64,000 nt of DNA from Rs1 sp038900335. GTDB lineage: Bacteria > Pseudomonadota > Gammaproteobacteria > Pseudomonadales > Balneatricaceae. This document shows, piece after piece, positions 9,310-18,290 of the stretch; positions within the stretch are counted from its first letter, which is position 1; each line of letters opens with the position of its first letter. Below the pieces are notes generated by a model. The model was not told where the DNA came from. It worked only from the letters and a program-made list of their open reading frames with translations, and did no database searches. The DNA lies in NCBI GenBank assembly GCA_038900335.1, contig JBBMRB010000004.1, forward strand, positions 186,001 through 250,000, read 5' to 3'. The translations under genes and the position numbers were made by a program.

Positions 9310-9750
9310 ATGTCGCAAATATATCCCTCAATCCGTGCTGGTGTTGGAGCAAGCATTGCAATTGCAGTACTCGCCTATTTAGATCAATTTGTTAATGGTA
9401 GTATCTGGCTTATGGCGCCATTTGGTGCCAGTACAGTATTAGTTTTCGCTTTGCCAAATAGCCCTTTAGCTCAACCAAAAAATGTTATTTTTGGCCATTT
9501 ATTAACGGCGGCTGTCGGTTTGTTTTTTGTACAATTTGTCGGTGTTTATCCTTGGTCTCTAGCGTTGGCCACTGGAATATCAGTCACTTTGATGCTGCTA
9601 ACTAACACAACGCATCCACCTGCGGGAGCTAATCCCATTCTTGTTATGTTATTGAACCCAGGGTGGGGCTTTCTAATGACACCAGTATTAATCGGCGCTG
9701 TAGTGATTGCAGCTATTGGCTATGTTTATAACAAACAATATAAGAGCTAG
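9310..9750 (+). CDS. HPP-family integral membrane protein
   Basis: A 146-residue membrane protein with about four hydrophobic segments. The defining HPP motif is visible as NTTHPPAGANPIL at about residues 97-109, and MAPFGASTVLVFALPNSPLAQP at about 35-56 is also typical (LMAPFGAST then PNSPLAQPKN). Family members are proposed channels or transporters; some plant and cyanobacterial ones have been linked to nitrite transport. An AGGAAATACC ribosome site precedes the ATG. It is controlled by the divergent TetR gene through the operators just upstream. The function in bacteria under TetR control is not established. Confidence 0.9.
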   Translation: MSQIYPSIRAGVGASIAIAVLAYLDQFVNGSIWLMAPFGASTVLVFALPNSPLAQPKNVIFGHLLTAAVGLFFVQFVGVYPWSLALATGISVTLMLLTNTTHPPAGANPILVMLLNPGWGFLMTPVLIGAVVIAAIGYVYNKQYKS

Positions 9751-9771
9751 TTATTTACGTGCGCTTAGAGA

Positions 9772-9815
9772 CGCTCGTCTTTAAAATAACAGTGACATTA
9801 CCTTAAAGAAGAGCG
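9772..9815. terminator. Hairpin between HPP gene and deacetylase-family gene
   Basis: Arms CGCTCGTCTTTAA and TTAAAGAAGAGCG pair over 12 of 13 positions around an 18-base loop. It lies between two converging genes and is a likely, though not classical, terminator. Confidence 0.4.
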
Positions 9816-9845
9816 AGTAGGGTATTAACGATGAATATACGGTAT

Positions 9846-10895
9846 TTAATGGCTATTATTGGTTATGTTTTGCTCAAAACCTGAAAGTACATTAAAAACA
9901 TTTTGGCCGATCGGGCCAACATCATAGCCACCCTCCATTAAAAATACGCTGGGTAGTTCTAAGTTGGCAATGAGCTTGCCCATGATCAGATAATCAGCAG
10001 TTGTTAATTTAAAACTAGAGATTGGATCATCTATAAAGGTATCGACCCCTAAAGGAATGATCAGTATATCAGCGTCGTATTCTTTTATTTCATCGCTAGC
10101 GATCGCAAAAGCCTGTTGCCATTCAAGCATAGTGATGCCGTTGGGCAAAGGTAAGTTTAAATTATAGCCAAGGCCCTCACCTTCACCTAACTCATTGCTA
10201 TAGCCTAAGTAGTAAGGGAAGTTGCTGCTAGGGTCTCCATGAATTGATATATGCAAAACATCGTCACGTTCATAAAAAATATCTTGAGTGCCATTACCGT
10301 GATGAAAATCTACATCGATAATAGCGACCTTTTTAGCGCCGTTATCCAGTGCGAACTGCGCGGCGATAGCTGCATTATTGAGAAAACAATAACCACCATA
10401 ACTAGCACTATGTGCATGATGACCTGGGGGCCTTGATAAACTAAAAGCAAATCGTTGCTGGTCATTAATCACTGAATTAACAGCGCTTATCGCGGTTTGC
10501 GCGCCTTTGTAGGCTGCTTGCCAAGTACCCGCCATGATCGGCGTGTCACTAGAAAAGGCATAATTACCAACTTTAGCAATCACTTGGTTATGCGCTATTC
10601 GTTTAAGGCCAGGCACCGGCCAAATATAAGGAATGACATCGCCTTGGTTGCCACTGGCTAGCCATTGATCATAGATAGTTTGTAGAAACTCAACATATTT
10701 AGGGTCATGTATCGCTAATATTGGCGCTAAACCAAAGTCAGTGGGTTTAAAAAAATGCGATATATTATTCTCTTTAAAAGCACGAATAATATTAGTAAGT
10801 CTGTCTGGCTTTTCAAAGCAAGGGACAAGTTTGCCATGGTGCATTTCTGCGCTGCCACAATGTAGCGCATAATCATCGTTTAAAAATATATTCAT
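9846..10895 (-). CDS. Histone deacetylase-fold hydrolase, acetylpolyamine amidohydrolase type
   Basis: Zinc-dependent amidohydrolase of 349 residues, the usual size for bacterial acetylpolyamine amidohydrolases. Catalytic features are complete: the tandem histidines in SRPPGHHAH (about residue 158), the zinc ligands in DVDFHHGNGTQ (about 195), and the second aspartate in LGVDTF (about 284), followed by the EGGYD loop. The likely role is deacetylation of acetylated polyamines or other small acetamides in the cytosol. No polyamine genes are adjacent, so the substrate is inferred from the family only. The gene is monocistronic, on the minus strand, with the ATG 225 bp from the MAPEG gene on the other strand. 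Confidence 0.9.
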   Translation of the reverse strand: MNIFLNDDYALHCGSAEMHHGKLVPCFEKPDRLTNIIRAFKENNISHFFKPTDFGLAPILAIHDPKYVEFLQTIYDQWLASGNQGDVIPYIWPVPGLKRIAHNQVIAKVGNYAFSSDTPIMAGTWQAAYKGAQTAISAVNSVINDQQRFAFSLSRPPGHHAHSASYGGYCFLNNAAIAAQFALDNGAKKVAIIDVDFHHGNGTQDIFYERDDVLHISIHGDPSSNFPYYLGYSNELGEGEGLGYNLNLPLPNGITMLEWQQAFAIASDEIKEYDADILIIPLGVDTFIDDPISSFKLTTADYLIMGKLIANLELPSVFLMEGGYDVGPIGQNVFNVLSGFEQNITNNSH

Positions 10896-11120
10896 ACATA
10901 TGCCTTAAAATATCTAAGATTAAAAAAGCGATAACAATCACTAGTTAACTATATAAAAAGTATCAGTAAGTAGTTGTTTGTTCTATCTTGTATCATGAAA
11001 AAAGGTGGTTATAAACTAAAGATTAACGGCGCTGCTAAATACGCGGTACAATAGTTTTGCCTGCCAATAATGACGCTCTTATTGCCAGCTGATAATAATA
11101 CTAATTTACAAAGAGGTTTT

Positions 11121-11510
11121 ATGATTACTTTTTTATATGCAGCCATATTGGCGCTATTACTTATTTGGCTTATCATCAAGGTTGTCAAAGCGCGTTTGGC
11201 AAATCAAGTAAAGCTAGGTGATGGTGGTGTAGAGGAGCTGATTAGCGCAAGATCCGCTCATAGCAATGCTTGTGAAACGATCCCGATAACGCTTATTCTT
11301 TTGTTGGGCCTAGAGTTTAATGGCGCGTCTGTTTTACTGATTCACTTGTGCGCTATCGTTTTTGTGATAGCAAGAATATTACATGCGCAGGGGGTGCTCA
11401 CAGATATATTAAAAATTAGAAAGCTGGGCATGCAATTAACATTATTGATAATGCTTGCTTTAGTCGTGCTCAATATTGTCTATCTTCCCTATGATCAGTT
11501 ACTGCCATAA
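11121..11510 (+). CDS. MAPEG-family membrane protein
   Basis: Membrane protein of 129 residues with four hydrophobic helices, related to membrane-associated eicosanoid/glutathione metabolism proteins (YecN type). The conserved segment ISARSAHSNACETIPITLILLL (split: ISARSAHSNACET, then PITLILLL) after the first helix and the RILHAQG motif near residue 95 identify it. I chose the ATG at 11121 because AAGAGG precedes it by four bases and the first helix starts at once; an in-frame upstream start at 11070 would add an unconserved tail. Bacterial members may be glutathione transferases, but this is unproven. Confidence 0.85.
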   Translation: MITFLYAAILALLLIWLIIKVVKARLANQVKLGDGGVEELISARSAHSNACETIPITLILLLGLEFNGASVLLIHLCAIVFVIARILHAQGVLTDILKIRKLGMQLTLLIMLALVVLNIVYLPYDQLLP

Positions 11511-11552
11511 AACAGCACCAGTAATAGATAATAATATAAAGGGGGTGTTTTG

Positions 11553-11813
11553 GTGATTAGTTGTGAAATGTATGACTCTATAGAGATTGTTTGTCTATTT
11601 AAGTACCCGATTGAAATACATTTGAAATCAGGGGAAATCGTCACGGCGATTGGCCAAGACACCAGGCTAAACGATGCAAGGCAAGAATGCATTGTCGTTA
11701 ATAGGCTTAATAGTGAAAAAAAACAGAGTACTGAATTGATCGAACTTGATTGCATAGTGCAATTATCTATATTGCAAGATAACCCCCATTTTCAAACGAT
11801 TTCCTGTCGTTGA
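11553..11813 (+). CDS. rof: Rho-binding antiterminator
   Basis: Small cytosolic protein (86 residues) that binds Rho and inhibits Rho-dependent termination. The family opening ISCEMYDSIEIVCLFKYPIEI matches Rof/YaeO (ISC..YD.IEI.C...YP; E. coli Rof is 84-86 residues). I place the start at the GTG at 11553, because a run of five G after AAA lies seven bases upstream; a TTG one codon earlier is possible. It follows the MAPEG gene by 42 bp and may be co-transcribed with it. Confidence 0.85.
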   Translation: MISCEMYDSIEIVCLFKYPIEIHLKSGEIVTAIGQDTRLNDARQECIVVNRLNSEKKQSTELIELDCIVQLSILQDNPHFQTISCR

Positions 11814-12093
11814 GTGTTTTGCATACCTAAAAGCTAATAAGGGTGGCAAAGCTTTAGCCTATATTGTTGATAGTGCTAGCAACAGCCATAAAATCAATAC
11901 AGTTATTGAAAAACTAAGCGTAATCTAAAAGCTGATTTGCTAGACTTTAGCTAGATATTAACAAAGAACATTTTTAACTAATAATCACCTAATATATTAA
12001 AGATTCTCATCATCAGCTAGCTATTGCCTTAAGAGCAGGCTGATGATGACTTTATGGTTTACTGATGTTTTATATAAACACTGAGAGATATTA

Positions 12094-12828
12094 ATGACCA
12101 AGCTAAGTGTAAATTTAAATAAAATTGCTTTATTACGTAACTCTAGAGGACGTGATTTTCCTAATGTCGTTAATTTTGCTAGCAAATTTATAGCACGTGG
12201 AGTGCAGGGTGTTACGGTGCACCCTAGGCAGGATGAGCGTCATATTACGATGAAAGATGCCTATGATTTAGGTGATTATTTACGTAACAATGATGCTGTA
12301 GAATACAATATTGAAGGTTACCCATCAGCAGAGTTTTTAAAGCTGATTGAAGATATTAAACCAACACAGTGTACCCTAGTGCCAGATGCGCCAGATCAGC
12401 TTACTTCAGATCATGGTTGGGATTTAACCAAAGATATGGAGTTAGTAAGGAGCACGTGTGAGCGTTTGAAAAAAGCGGGTGTGCGCGCCGCTATCTTTTT
12501 AGACCCTAATGTTGAGCATGTTAAACTTGCTGCACAATCAGGTTGCGATAGGATAGAGCTGTATACAGAATCATTTGCCGCTAATTACGATGCTGATAAT
12601 AGTGCCGAAATCTTTACGGATTACTTTAACGCCGCTAAAAAAGCAAATGAGTTGTCTATTGAAGTCAACGCGGGTCATGATTTGGATTTAACGAACTTAG
12701 CTAAGTTTTTAACAATCCCCAATATTTTAGAAGTATCCATAGGACACGTCTTAACCGTGGAGTGTATTGAGCAGGGGATGGATGTAGTGGTAGAGAAGTA
12801 TTTGGCTATCTGCAACAACAGTGCTTAA
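12094..12828 (+). CDS. pdxJ: Pyridoxine 5'-phosphate synthase
   Basis: Condenses 1-deoxyxylulose-5-phosphate with 3-amino-2-oxopropyl phosphate to make pyridoxine 5'-phosphate, the last step of the DXP-dependent vitamin B6 pathway. The 244-residue TIM barrel has the family features LSVNLNKIALLRNSRG at the start, VTVHPRQDERHI (about residue 41), the catalytic-glutamate region EYNIEGYP (about 70-77) and the C-terminal EVSIGHVL. Many gammaproteobacteria keep pdxJ behind era-recO, which are absent here, so this copy is in a different context. It appears monocistronic. Confidence 0.96.
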   Translation: MTKLSVNLNKIALLRNSRGRDFPNVVNFASKFIARGVQGVTVHPRQDERHITMKDAYDLGDYLRNNDAVEYNIEGYPSAEFLKLIEDIKPTQCTLVPDAPDQLTSDHGWDLTKDMELVRSTCERLKKAGVRAAIFLDPNVEHVKLAAQSGCDRIELYTESFAANYDADNSAEIFTDYFNAAKKANELSIEVNAGHDLDLTNLAKFLTIPNILEVSIGHVLTVECIEQGMDVVVEKYLAICNNSA

Positions 12829-12962
12829 CATATTAATGAATGAAATGTCATTATCTTGTAAAAATCCTAATTTTTTAATAGAAATGGCATAATTAAAGTA
12901 TAATTTAGAGTTTTTTTACGTATTATTACGTAACAAAGTTATTTATCACAGCGAGCTTTATT

Positions 12963-14552
12963 ATGTATAACCTAAGTCAGTCTGTTACTTGGAAAAAATT
13001 ACAACAATTAGCAGTATCTACTGCGGATGATCGTATTTCTGATGCCTTTAAAGATAATCCTGCTCGCTTTGATGAGATGAGCTTACGCTTAAATGGCTTA
13101 TTTCTTGATTACTCAAAGAATAAAGTGTCAGCAGAGGTTATGTCGACACTATTTCAATTAGCGAACCATTCACCGCTGCTGCAGCGTCGTGCACAAATGT
13201 TCACTGGCGATATTATTAACGTGACAGAAAATCGACCGGTGCTACATACTGCATTGCGTAACCGCAGTGACGAGCCTGTTATCGTCAACGGCGAAGATGT
13301 GATGCCTGAAATAAAGTCTAGCTTAGAAAAACTTAAAGTGTTCAGCGATAAAATTCGCTCTGGGCAGTGGTTAGGCTATACCGGTAAAGGGATTAAAAAC
13401 ATTGTCAATATCGGTATTGGCGGCTCTGATTTAGGGCCAAACATGGTTTGTCGTGCGCTGTTGCAAAACAGCCATCCTAAAATTAAAGTGCATTTTGTTT
13501 CCAACGTTGATGGTATGCATATCAACAAGGTTTTGAGCTCGTTAAACCCTGAAACAACACTATTTATAGTCTCGACCAAAACATTTTCAACACAAGAAAC
13601 CCTATTAAATGCCAATACTGCAAAGCAATGGTTTTTAGAAAACGCAACCAATGAAGATGTTGGCAAACACTTTGTAGCGGTCTCGACTAACCAAGCGGCA
13701 GCGATGGAATTTGGAATTCAACAAGACAATATTTTTGAATTTTGGGCGTGGGTTGGCGGTCGTTATTCGCTGTGGTCAAGTATCGGTTTGCCGATTGCTC
13801 TATCGATAGGTTATGAAGGCTTTATTGAGTTATTAGAAGGTGCTTATGAAATGGATCAGCACTTTTTAAATACACCATTAGAGCAGAATATGCCGGTAAT
13901 TATGGCTTTGATTGGTATTTGGCACATCAACTTCTTAGGTGCTGAAACGCAAGCGGTCATCCCCTATGATCAAGCATTGCATCAATTACCTGCTTTCCTA
14001 CAGCAACTAGATATGGAAAGTAATGGTAAGTCTGTCGATCTTGAAGGTGAGCCGATTGATTATGCGACAGGGCCAATCGTCTGGGGGCAAACAGGGTCAA
14101 ACGGTCAGCATGCTTTTTTCCAGTTGCTGCATCAAGGTACACGTTTTGTGCCGATTGATTTTATTGCATCGCTTAAAAACGAAGAAAAAACAGATGAGCA
14201 TCACTTTGCACTGTTAACCAATATGCTTGCTCAGGCTAATGCTTTTATGGATGGCGATCAAAGTTCGGATTCGCAAAACTATACTCGCTGCCCAGGTAAT
14301 AGACCGAGTAATGTGTTGTTATTAGATGAGCTAAATCCACACAATCTTGGTGCTTTAATTGCATTGTATGAACACAAGGTGTTTGTACAAGGAGCAATAT
14401 GGAATATCAATTCATTTGATCAATGGGGCGTGCAGTTAGGTAAGCGCTTAGCGACGGATATTAGTAGTAACATTAAGAAAAAAAGTACAGATTACGACCC
14501 ATCAACACAAGGTTTGATGGCGTTAGTTCGCGCTAATCTTAAAATAGATTAA
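12963..14552 (+). CDS. pgi: Glucose-6-phosphate isomerase
   Basis: Interconverts glucose 6-phosphate and fructose 6-phosphate in glycolysis and gluconeogenesis. The 529 residues form two SIS-type sugar-isomerase subdomains. The phosphate-binding region NIGIGGSDLGPNM is at about residues 150-162, and the signature region FEFWAWVGGRYSLWS at about 259-273. GQTGSNGQHAFFQLLHQGT (about 377-395) and a C-terminal QWGVQLGK region with its catalytic lysine follow. All expected motifs are intact. The promoter is likely in the 134-bp gap after pdxJ. Confidence 0.97.
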   Translation: MYNLSQSVTWKKLQQLAVSTADDRISDAFKDNPARFDEMSLRLNGLFLDYSKNKVSAEVMSTLFQLANHSPLLQRRAQMFTGDIINVTENRPVLHTALRNRSDEPVIVNGEDVMPEIKSSLEKLKVFSDKIRSGQWLGYTGKGIKNIVNIGIGGSDLGPNMVCRALLQNSHPKIKVHFVSNVDGMHINKVLSSLNPETTLFIVSTKTFSTQETLLNANTAKQWFLENATNEDVGKHFVAVSTNQAAAMEFGIQQDNIFEFWAWVGGRYSLWSSIGLPIALSIGYEGFIELLEGAYEMDQHFLNTPLEQNMPVIMALIGIWHINFLGAETQAVIPYDQALHQLPAFLQQLDMESNGKSVDLEGEPIDYATGPIVWGQTGSNGQHAFFQLLHQGTRFVPIDFIASLKNEEKTDEHHFALLTNMLAQANAFMDGDQSSDSQNYTRCPGNRPSNVLLLDELNPHNLGALIALYEHKVFVQGAIWNINSFDQWGVQLGKRLATDISSNIKKKSTDYDPSTQGLMALVRANLKID

Positions 14553-14579
14553 ACATTCATAAAATGGAATAAAATAACG

Positions 14580-14600
14580 GAAGCCTATAATTTAGGCTTC
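14580..14600 (+). terminator. Hairpin terminator after pgi
   Basis: A perfect 8-bp stem GAAGCCTA/TAGGCTTC with a 5-base loop lies 28 bp after the pgi stop, followed by a T-rich stretch. Confidence 0.65.
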
Positions 14601-14823
14601 TCTATTCTCTATTGTGCTTTTTAGCCAATATCAAATATTCATCTTCCTTTTTAATCAATAGCTTAGAAAATACAAACCACTACTACTCTTATATAGCTCT
14701 TTACGCTTAGCCTATCAGCTGACTCATCTGCTTTTTGCTGTGATAAATCGTAATTTATACTTAGAATTGAGCCTAGATGTTCGTAATATATTGAACAAGG
14801 GCACACAAGCTAGTCAAAATAAG

Positions 14824-15393
14824 CTAATCTTGCTTGAGCGAAAAGTCAGCAGGGTTAATTAGCGCCGTTAATACATGATCTTGCCATACGCCATTAATTT
14901 TCAAATAAGATTTTGCAAAACCTTCTATTGCAAAGCCCAGTTTTGCTAAAACATTAGCACTGCGTAGGTTGTGTGGCAGGTAATTAGCATTGATTCGATG
15001 AATTGGGTAGTGTTGAAAAACATAGTGGATAGCATGAGTTAAGGCTTCGTGCATGATACCTTGGCCAACATGTTGCTGGCCTACGGAATAACCTAGGTGA
15101 CAAGATTGCGTGGCAATATGCGTCATATTAGAAAAATTACAGACACCAAGCACTTCATCTTCCGCCTTGTTTAATATGACTAATTGACAAGCAGAGCGCT
15201 GTTTGAACCTTAATAACGCACTTTTGATACGCAAGTCTATTTCCCCACGAGAAAAAAAGTCTTCAGCTCTAGAGGGCTCCCAGGGCGCTAAATAATCTTT
15301 ATTGAGCAATAAATAGCGCTGCATTAACGCATTGTCATCGGGAATTAACAGGCTTAGCTTTAGTTTTTGAGTTTCTATAATAGTAATTGGCAT
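14824..15393 (-). CDS. rimJ: GNAT acetyltransferase, RimJ-like
   Basis: Cytosolic N-acetyltransferase of 189 residues; E. coli RimJ, which acetylates the N-terminal alanine of ribosomal protein S5, has 194. Several stretches track RimJ closely: LAPWEPSR near residue 36, GVCNFSNMT near 83, the acetyl-CoA loop GYSVGQQHVGQGIMHEALT near 100, and HRINANYLPHNLRSANVLAKLGF near 133 (split: HRINANYLPHN, LGF). The end WQDHVLTALINP is also RimJ-like. It converges with pgi and is preceded by a 400-bp gap with no recognisable gene. Confidence 0.82.
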   Translation of the reverse strand: MPITIIETQKLKLSLLIPDDNALMQRYLLLNKDYLAPWEPSRAEDFFSRGEIDLRIKSALLRFKQRSACQLVILNKAEDEVLGVCNFSNMTHIATQSCHLGYSVGQQHVGQGIMHEALTHAIHYVFQHYPIHRINANYLPHNLRSANVLAKLGFAIEGFAKSYLKINGVWQDHVLTALINPADFSLKQD

Positions 15394-15797
15394 AAATAAT
15401 ACACACGATAAAGACAGAGTATGAGATGTGTCTAATAGTGTATCAGTATCTAGAGATCATTCACTCATTGTATCGCTAAATTAGGATGATGCACTTGATA
15501 ATTTCAAGGATCTATCACACGTCTTTAGTTGCCATGAAGGTAAGGCAGCTTATGTCGAAAGCTTTGAGTGCCTATTTGAGGGTATGTTTGTGGGCATAAT
15601 AGCCGCGAAAATCGTTGTTATTGACAGCCGTGATTCAGCGTATAGCTAAAGCAGTTGATGAAACCAATTTGGTAATAAAATTCCAAATAGAGCGTATAAA
15701 ACCAGAGGCAAGGGAGATGGCGTGGCCTTTCATTCAAACACTCAATCTATGGCAAGGTCTGCTAGCGTACAAAAAAGATGTTTCTATAGGGCGTTCT
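15394..15797. other. Intergenic region with possible decayed coding fragment
   Basis: In about 400 bp between rimJ (divergent side) and a small conserved gene, one plus-strand frame from about 15500 to 15648 reads as an amphipathic peptide ending in KIVVIDSRDSAYS and a stop, with no start codon. A second open frame (15615-15872) follows and runs into the antisense of the next gene. Neither is recognisable. The region may hold a gene remnant. Confidence 0.3.
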
Positions 15798-16061
15798 TTA
15801 TTTGTAGCTAGCTATTTTTTCTACGTGCAAATGGATTACGTTACTAGCCGCTGGTTTTATATTAAAAATTGAATGAGCATTGGCGTTAATCGGTTTGTTC
15901 AAATCTAAGGTGATTGATATAGGTAAAGCGCCGTGGTGATTTGGGTGTGGGTTTACATCTAATTCCAGACATTTACCTTCATCTAATTCGATAATAATTG
16001 ATTGTGCATCAATTTCGCTTCGCTCACCATTTTGATTAATGGAAAATACTTTATATCCCAT
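15798..16061 (-). CDS. Conserved small hypothetical protein
   Basis: An 87-residue protein beginning MGYKVFSINQNGERSEIDAQ and continuing with IIIELDEGKCLELDVNPHPNH. I recognise this as similar to uncharacterised short proteins of Pseudomonas and relatives (opening like YKVFSI..DGERSEIDA...IEL.DG..LEL..NPHP), but no function is known. It looks like a small beta-rich domain without signal peptide or membrane segment. An open frame on the opposite strand overlaps its 3' end; I favour this one for its regular, conserved-looking composition. Confidence 0.65.
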   Translation of the reverse strand: MGYKVFSINQNGERSEIDAQSIIIELDEGKCLELDVNPHPNHHGALPISITLDLNKPINANAHSIFNIKPAASNVIHLHVEKIASYK

Positions 16062-16170
16062 AGTGCTTAGTCTCTTTATTGTCCAATGATTAGTTAATGA
16101 GCTATTTGTCTATTCACTAAGCAGTCTATTGCGGTGGAGCCGGTTTTTAAAGCTGCTAGTATTATTTTTC

Positions 16171-16368
16171 TTAGCAATCAGTATTTTCAGTATCGAGTGA
16201 TTCTTTAATGTTCTCGCATACATTTTCAATAGCATTACCTGTATTTAGAATAATGTCATCTACTTTTTTCCCCGTTCTTTGGGCCGCTCCAGGGGCACAG
16301 GCAGCAAGAGCAACAATTAGGGTAGTGGCTAGCGTTAGTGTAACGGCTTTTTTAAGTCGTACTGTCAT
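16171..16368 (-). CDS. Entericidin-like small lipoprotein
   Basis: A 65-residue precursor with a positively charged start (MTVRLKKA), a hydrophobic stretch and a lipobox ending at AAC (residues 22-24), so the mature protein would be a short lipid-anchored envelope peptide. The mature part GKKVDDIILNTGNAIENVC has the amphipathic character of the entericidin A/B family, although it has two extra cysteines near the C-terminus. Entericidins are tiny membrane lipoproteins linked to stress. AGAGG lies a few bases before the ATG. Confidence 0.72.
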   Translation of the reverse strand: MTVRLKKAVTLTLATTLIVALAACAPGAAQRTGKKVDDIILNTGNAIENVCENIKESLDTENTDC

Positions 16369-16465
16369 AATATACCTCTAAGATTAGATTGACTGCAACA
16401 ATCGCGATATGTATCTGGGATAGAAGCTATTAGCTGCTTATTGTCATTGTATTTATTAAATGTCA

Positions 16466-17071
16466 TCAACTATGATTCCAGTTATCTGGATCATCTGAGT
16501 TGTTCGGCGACAGGCCAATAATATCATGATCTGTGTTAATTCCTAAACCTAGCACCATGCGATTAGCGTAAGCGAAATAACTAGTTACTTGGTTTATCTC
16601 TAAAATTTCGCCATCATCTATCCCAGCTTTTTGTAGTGCACTAACATCCTCACGTACCATGGCCGCAGGTGTCAGTGTTAGTTTGCGTACGTATTGCATG
16701 ATTGCTAGTTGATTATCACTAAACGCTTGTTGCGGCTGGTCATTACTGAGTGCTAGTTTAATATTTTCACTTTTAGCATCATCTTTTAGCAAGCGTTTCA
16801 TGCCGGCAAAGTGATGCTCGAAGCAGTAATGACAACCATTGAGATGGCTCACATAAACACCGCAAGCCTCTAATAACCATTTATCAATTTTATTAGCGCT
16901 ATGGTGAATGACATTTTTATAAATCGCCATATGGCCTTCCATACTGTGCGGGCGTAAACTGTGCGCCAGCATAATATTGTCTACATTGTTATCAGGGCCT
17001 TTAATACGCTCGTATAGTTTTTTTAACTTCCCCGTTGCTTGCTCGTAGGCAATAGTATTTATCCAAGTCAT
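16466..17071 (-). CDS. Peroxidase-related (AhpD/carboxymuconolactone decarboxylase-like) protein
   Basis: All-helical AhpD-fold protein of 201 residues. The redox/catalytic region CHYCFEHHF (about residues 86-94) has the CXXC plus histidine arrangement of alkylhydroperoxidase-D-like enzymes, preceded by GVYVSHLNG. The opening MTWINTIAYEQATGKLKKLYE is typical of the uncharacterised peroxidase-related subfamily. The ATG at 17071 is preceded by AAGGA; an upstream in-frame start at 17155 would add a 28-residue hydrophobic tail without a ribosome site. The probable role is peroxide or thiol-disulfide chemistry in the cytosol; the real substrate is unknown. Confidence 0.82.
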   Translation of the reverse strand: MTWINTIAYEQATGKLKKLYERIKGPDNNVDNIMLAHSLRPHSMEGHMAIYKNVIHHSANKIDKWLLEACGVYVSHLNGCHYCFEHHFAGMKRLLKDDAKSENIKLALSNDQPQQAFSDNQLAIMQYVRKLTLTPAAMVREDVSALQKAGIDDGEILEINQVTSYFAYANRMVLGLGINTDHDIIGLSPNNSDDPDNWNHS

Positions 17072-17298
17072 CACTGTTTCCTTAAGGCTGCTTAGTATGG
17101 CATAAACAATATAGAGTTTTTTTTGCCAAAAAGATAAGGGTAATATTAAAATCAATAATTTTACGCCTTAAATGTAAACGTTAGGTTTATATTTAAGATA
17201 TGCTTACACAATATTAATTGATATTAAATGCAGTGCCTAATCAAAGGCAGGCTTATTGTTTATAAAGCATAAATTTAGATGAGATGATTTACTAAAAC

Positions 17299-18228
17299 AT
17301 GTTTTTACCCTTAGTTACTCACCCCGATTACAGCTATCCGTTTGCTGATAAACATCGCTTTCCGATGCAGAAGTTCGCGCTGTTACATCGCTATTTACAA
17401 GAGCAGGGCATTGCCCGTGCCGATAATACGTATCGCCCTGCACGAGCAAAAATGGCGCTATTAGAATTGGCGCACTGTCCTCATTACTTACAGCGCTTTG
17501 TCAGTAATACGCTTGATAAAAGCGAGCTTAGAAGAATGGGCTTACCCTGGAGTGAGGGGCTTGTTAGGCGTAGTTTGATTTCCCCTGTCGGCACTTTGCT
17601 GACCTGTCATTTAGCATTAAAGCATGGAGTGGCTTGTCATTTAGCAGGAGGGACTCATCATGCTCATTATGATTTTGCTTCAGGCTATTGTATTTTAAAT
17701 GATTTGGCGATAGCAGCCAAAAGTTTGTTGAGCCATGGCTCTAGTGTGCGCGGGCCGATTAAGAAGGTATTGATCTTTGATGTCGATGTACACCAAGGTG
17801 ATGGCAGCGCAAGAATATTACAGCAAGAGCCGAACATATTTACCTGTTCTGTGCACTGTGAAAAGAACTTTCCGGCGCGCAAAGCAACGAGTGATTTAGA
17901 TGTGAATGTGCCTATTAACGCCGCGGATGATGAATATTTACAGATTATGAAGGCAGGTTTTGAGCGCGCTATTAGTTTATCTCAACCAGATTTTATTATT
18001 TATGATGCGGGTGTTGATGTCTACGAGCATGACCCGTTAGGCTTAATCAATGTCAGTATTGAAGGAATAAGGCAGCGCGATAGCTATGTATTGCAGCGCG
18101 CCAAAATGTTGAACATTGCGATAGCGACCGTCATTGGTGGAGGCTACGATAAAGATCAACAAGCGCTAGCACAGCGCCATGCAATAGTGGTTGAAGAAGC
18201 GCATCGGATTTTTGTGGTCAATAAATAA
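17299..18228 (+). CDS. Histone deacetylase-fold hydrolase (second copy, distinct subfamily)
   Basis: Zinc hydrolase of 309 residues in the bacterial HDAC-like group that opens with a DYSYPFADKHRFPMQKF-type start (read FLPLVTHPDYSYPF). Catalytic parts are present: GGTHHAHYDFASGYC (about residues 118-132), the zinc-binding DVDVHQGDGS (about 158-167), a second aspartate in YDAGVDVYEHDPLG (about 235-248), and the terminal GGGYD loop. Compared with the gene at 9846 it is shorter and has the GTHHA form, so the two are not recent duplicates. Substrate unknown; small acetylated compounds are likely. Confidence 0.9.
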   Translation: MFLPLVTHPDYSYPFADKHRFPMQKFALLHRYLQEQGIARADNTYRPARAKMALLELAHCPHYLQRFVSNTLDKSELRRMGLPWSEGLVRRSLISPVGTLLTCHLALKHGVACHLAGGTHHAHYDFASGYCILNDLAIAAKSLLSHGSSVRGPIKKVLIFDVDVHQGDGSARILQQEPNIFTCSVHCEKNFPARKATSDLDVNVPINAADDEYLQIMKAGFERAISLSQPDFIIYDAGVDVYEHDPLGLINVSIEGIRQRDSYVLQRAKMLNIAIATVIGGGYDKDQQALAQRHAIVVEEAHRIFVVNK

Positions 18229-18239
18229 CAACACTGATT

Positions 18240-18275
18240 AAATTAAACACATACCTTAGGGTACGTGTTTAATTT
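18240..18275. terminator. Bidirectional terminator
   Basis: Long hairpin with AAATTAAACAC/GTGTTTAATTT outer arms, one A-C mismatch, TACC/GGTA inner arms and a 4-base TTAG loop. A- and T-rich ends let it work for both converging genes. Confidence 0.8.
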
Positions 18276-18290
18276 GGTCTGTTTTGCTAC

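Noticed and set aside
11821..11938. A short protein frame after rof (ending near 11928)
   Set aside because: The frame is open for about 40 codons but has no start codon or ribosome site and overlaps the rof end in another phase.
15615..15872. An 85-codon plus-strand frame as an intact gene
   Set aside because: Its 3' third lies antisense to a conserved small protein gene, it has no ribosome site and no recognisable family. It is treated as a possible remnant only.
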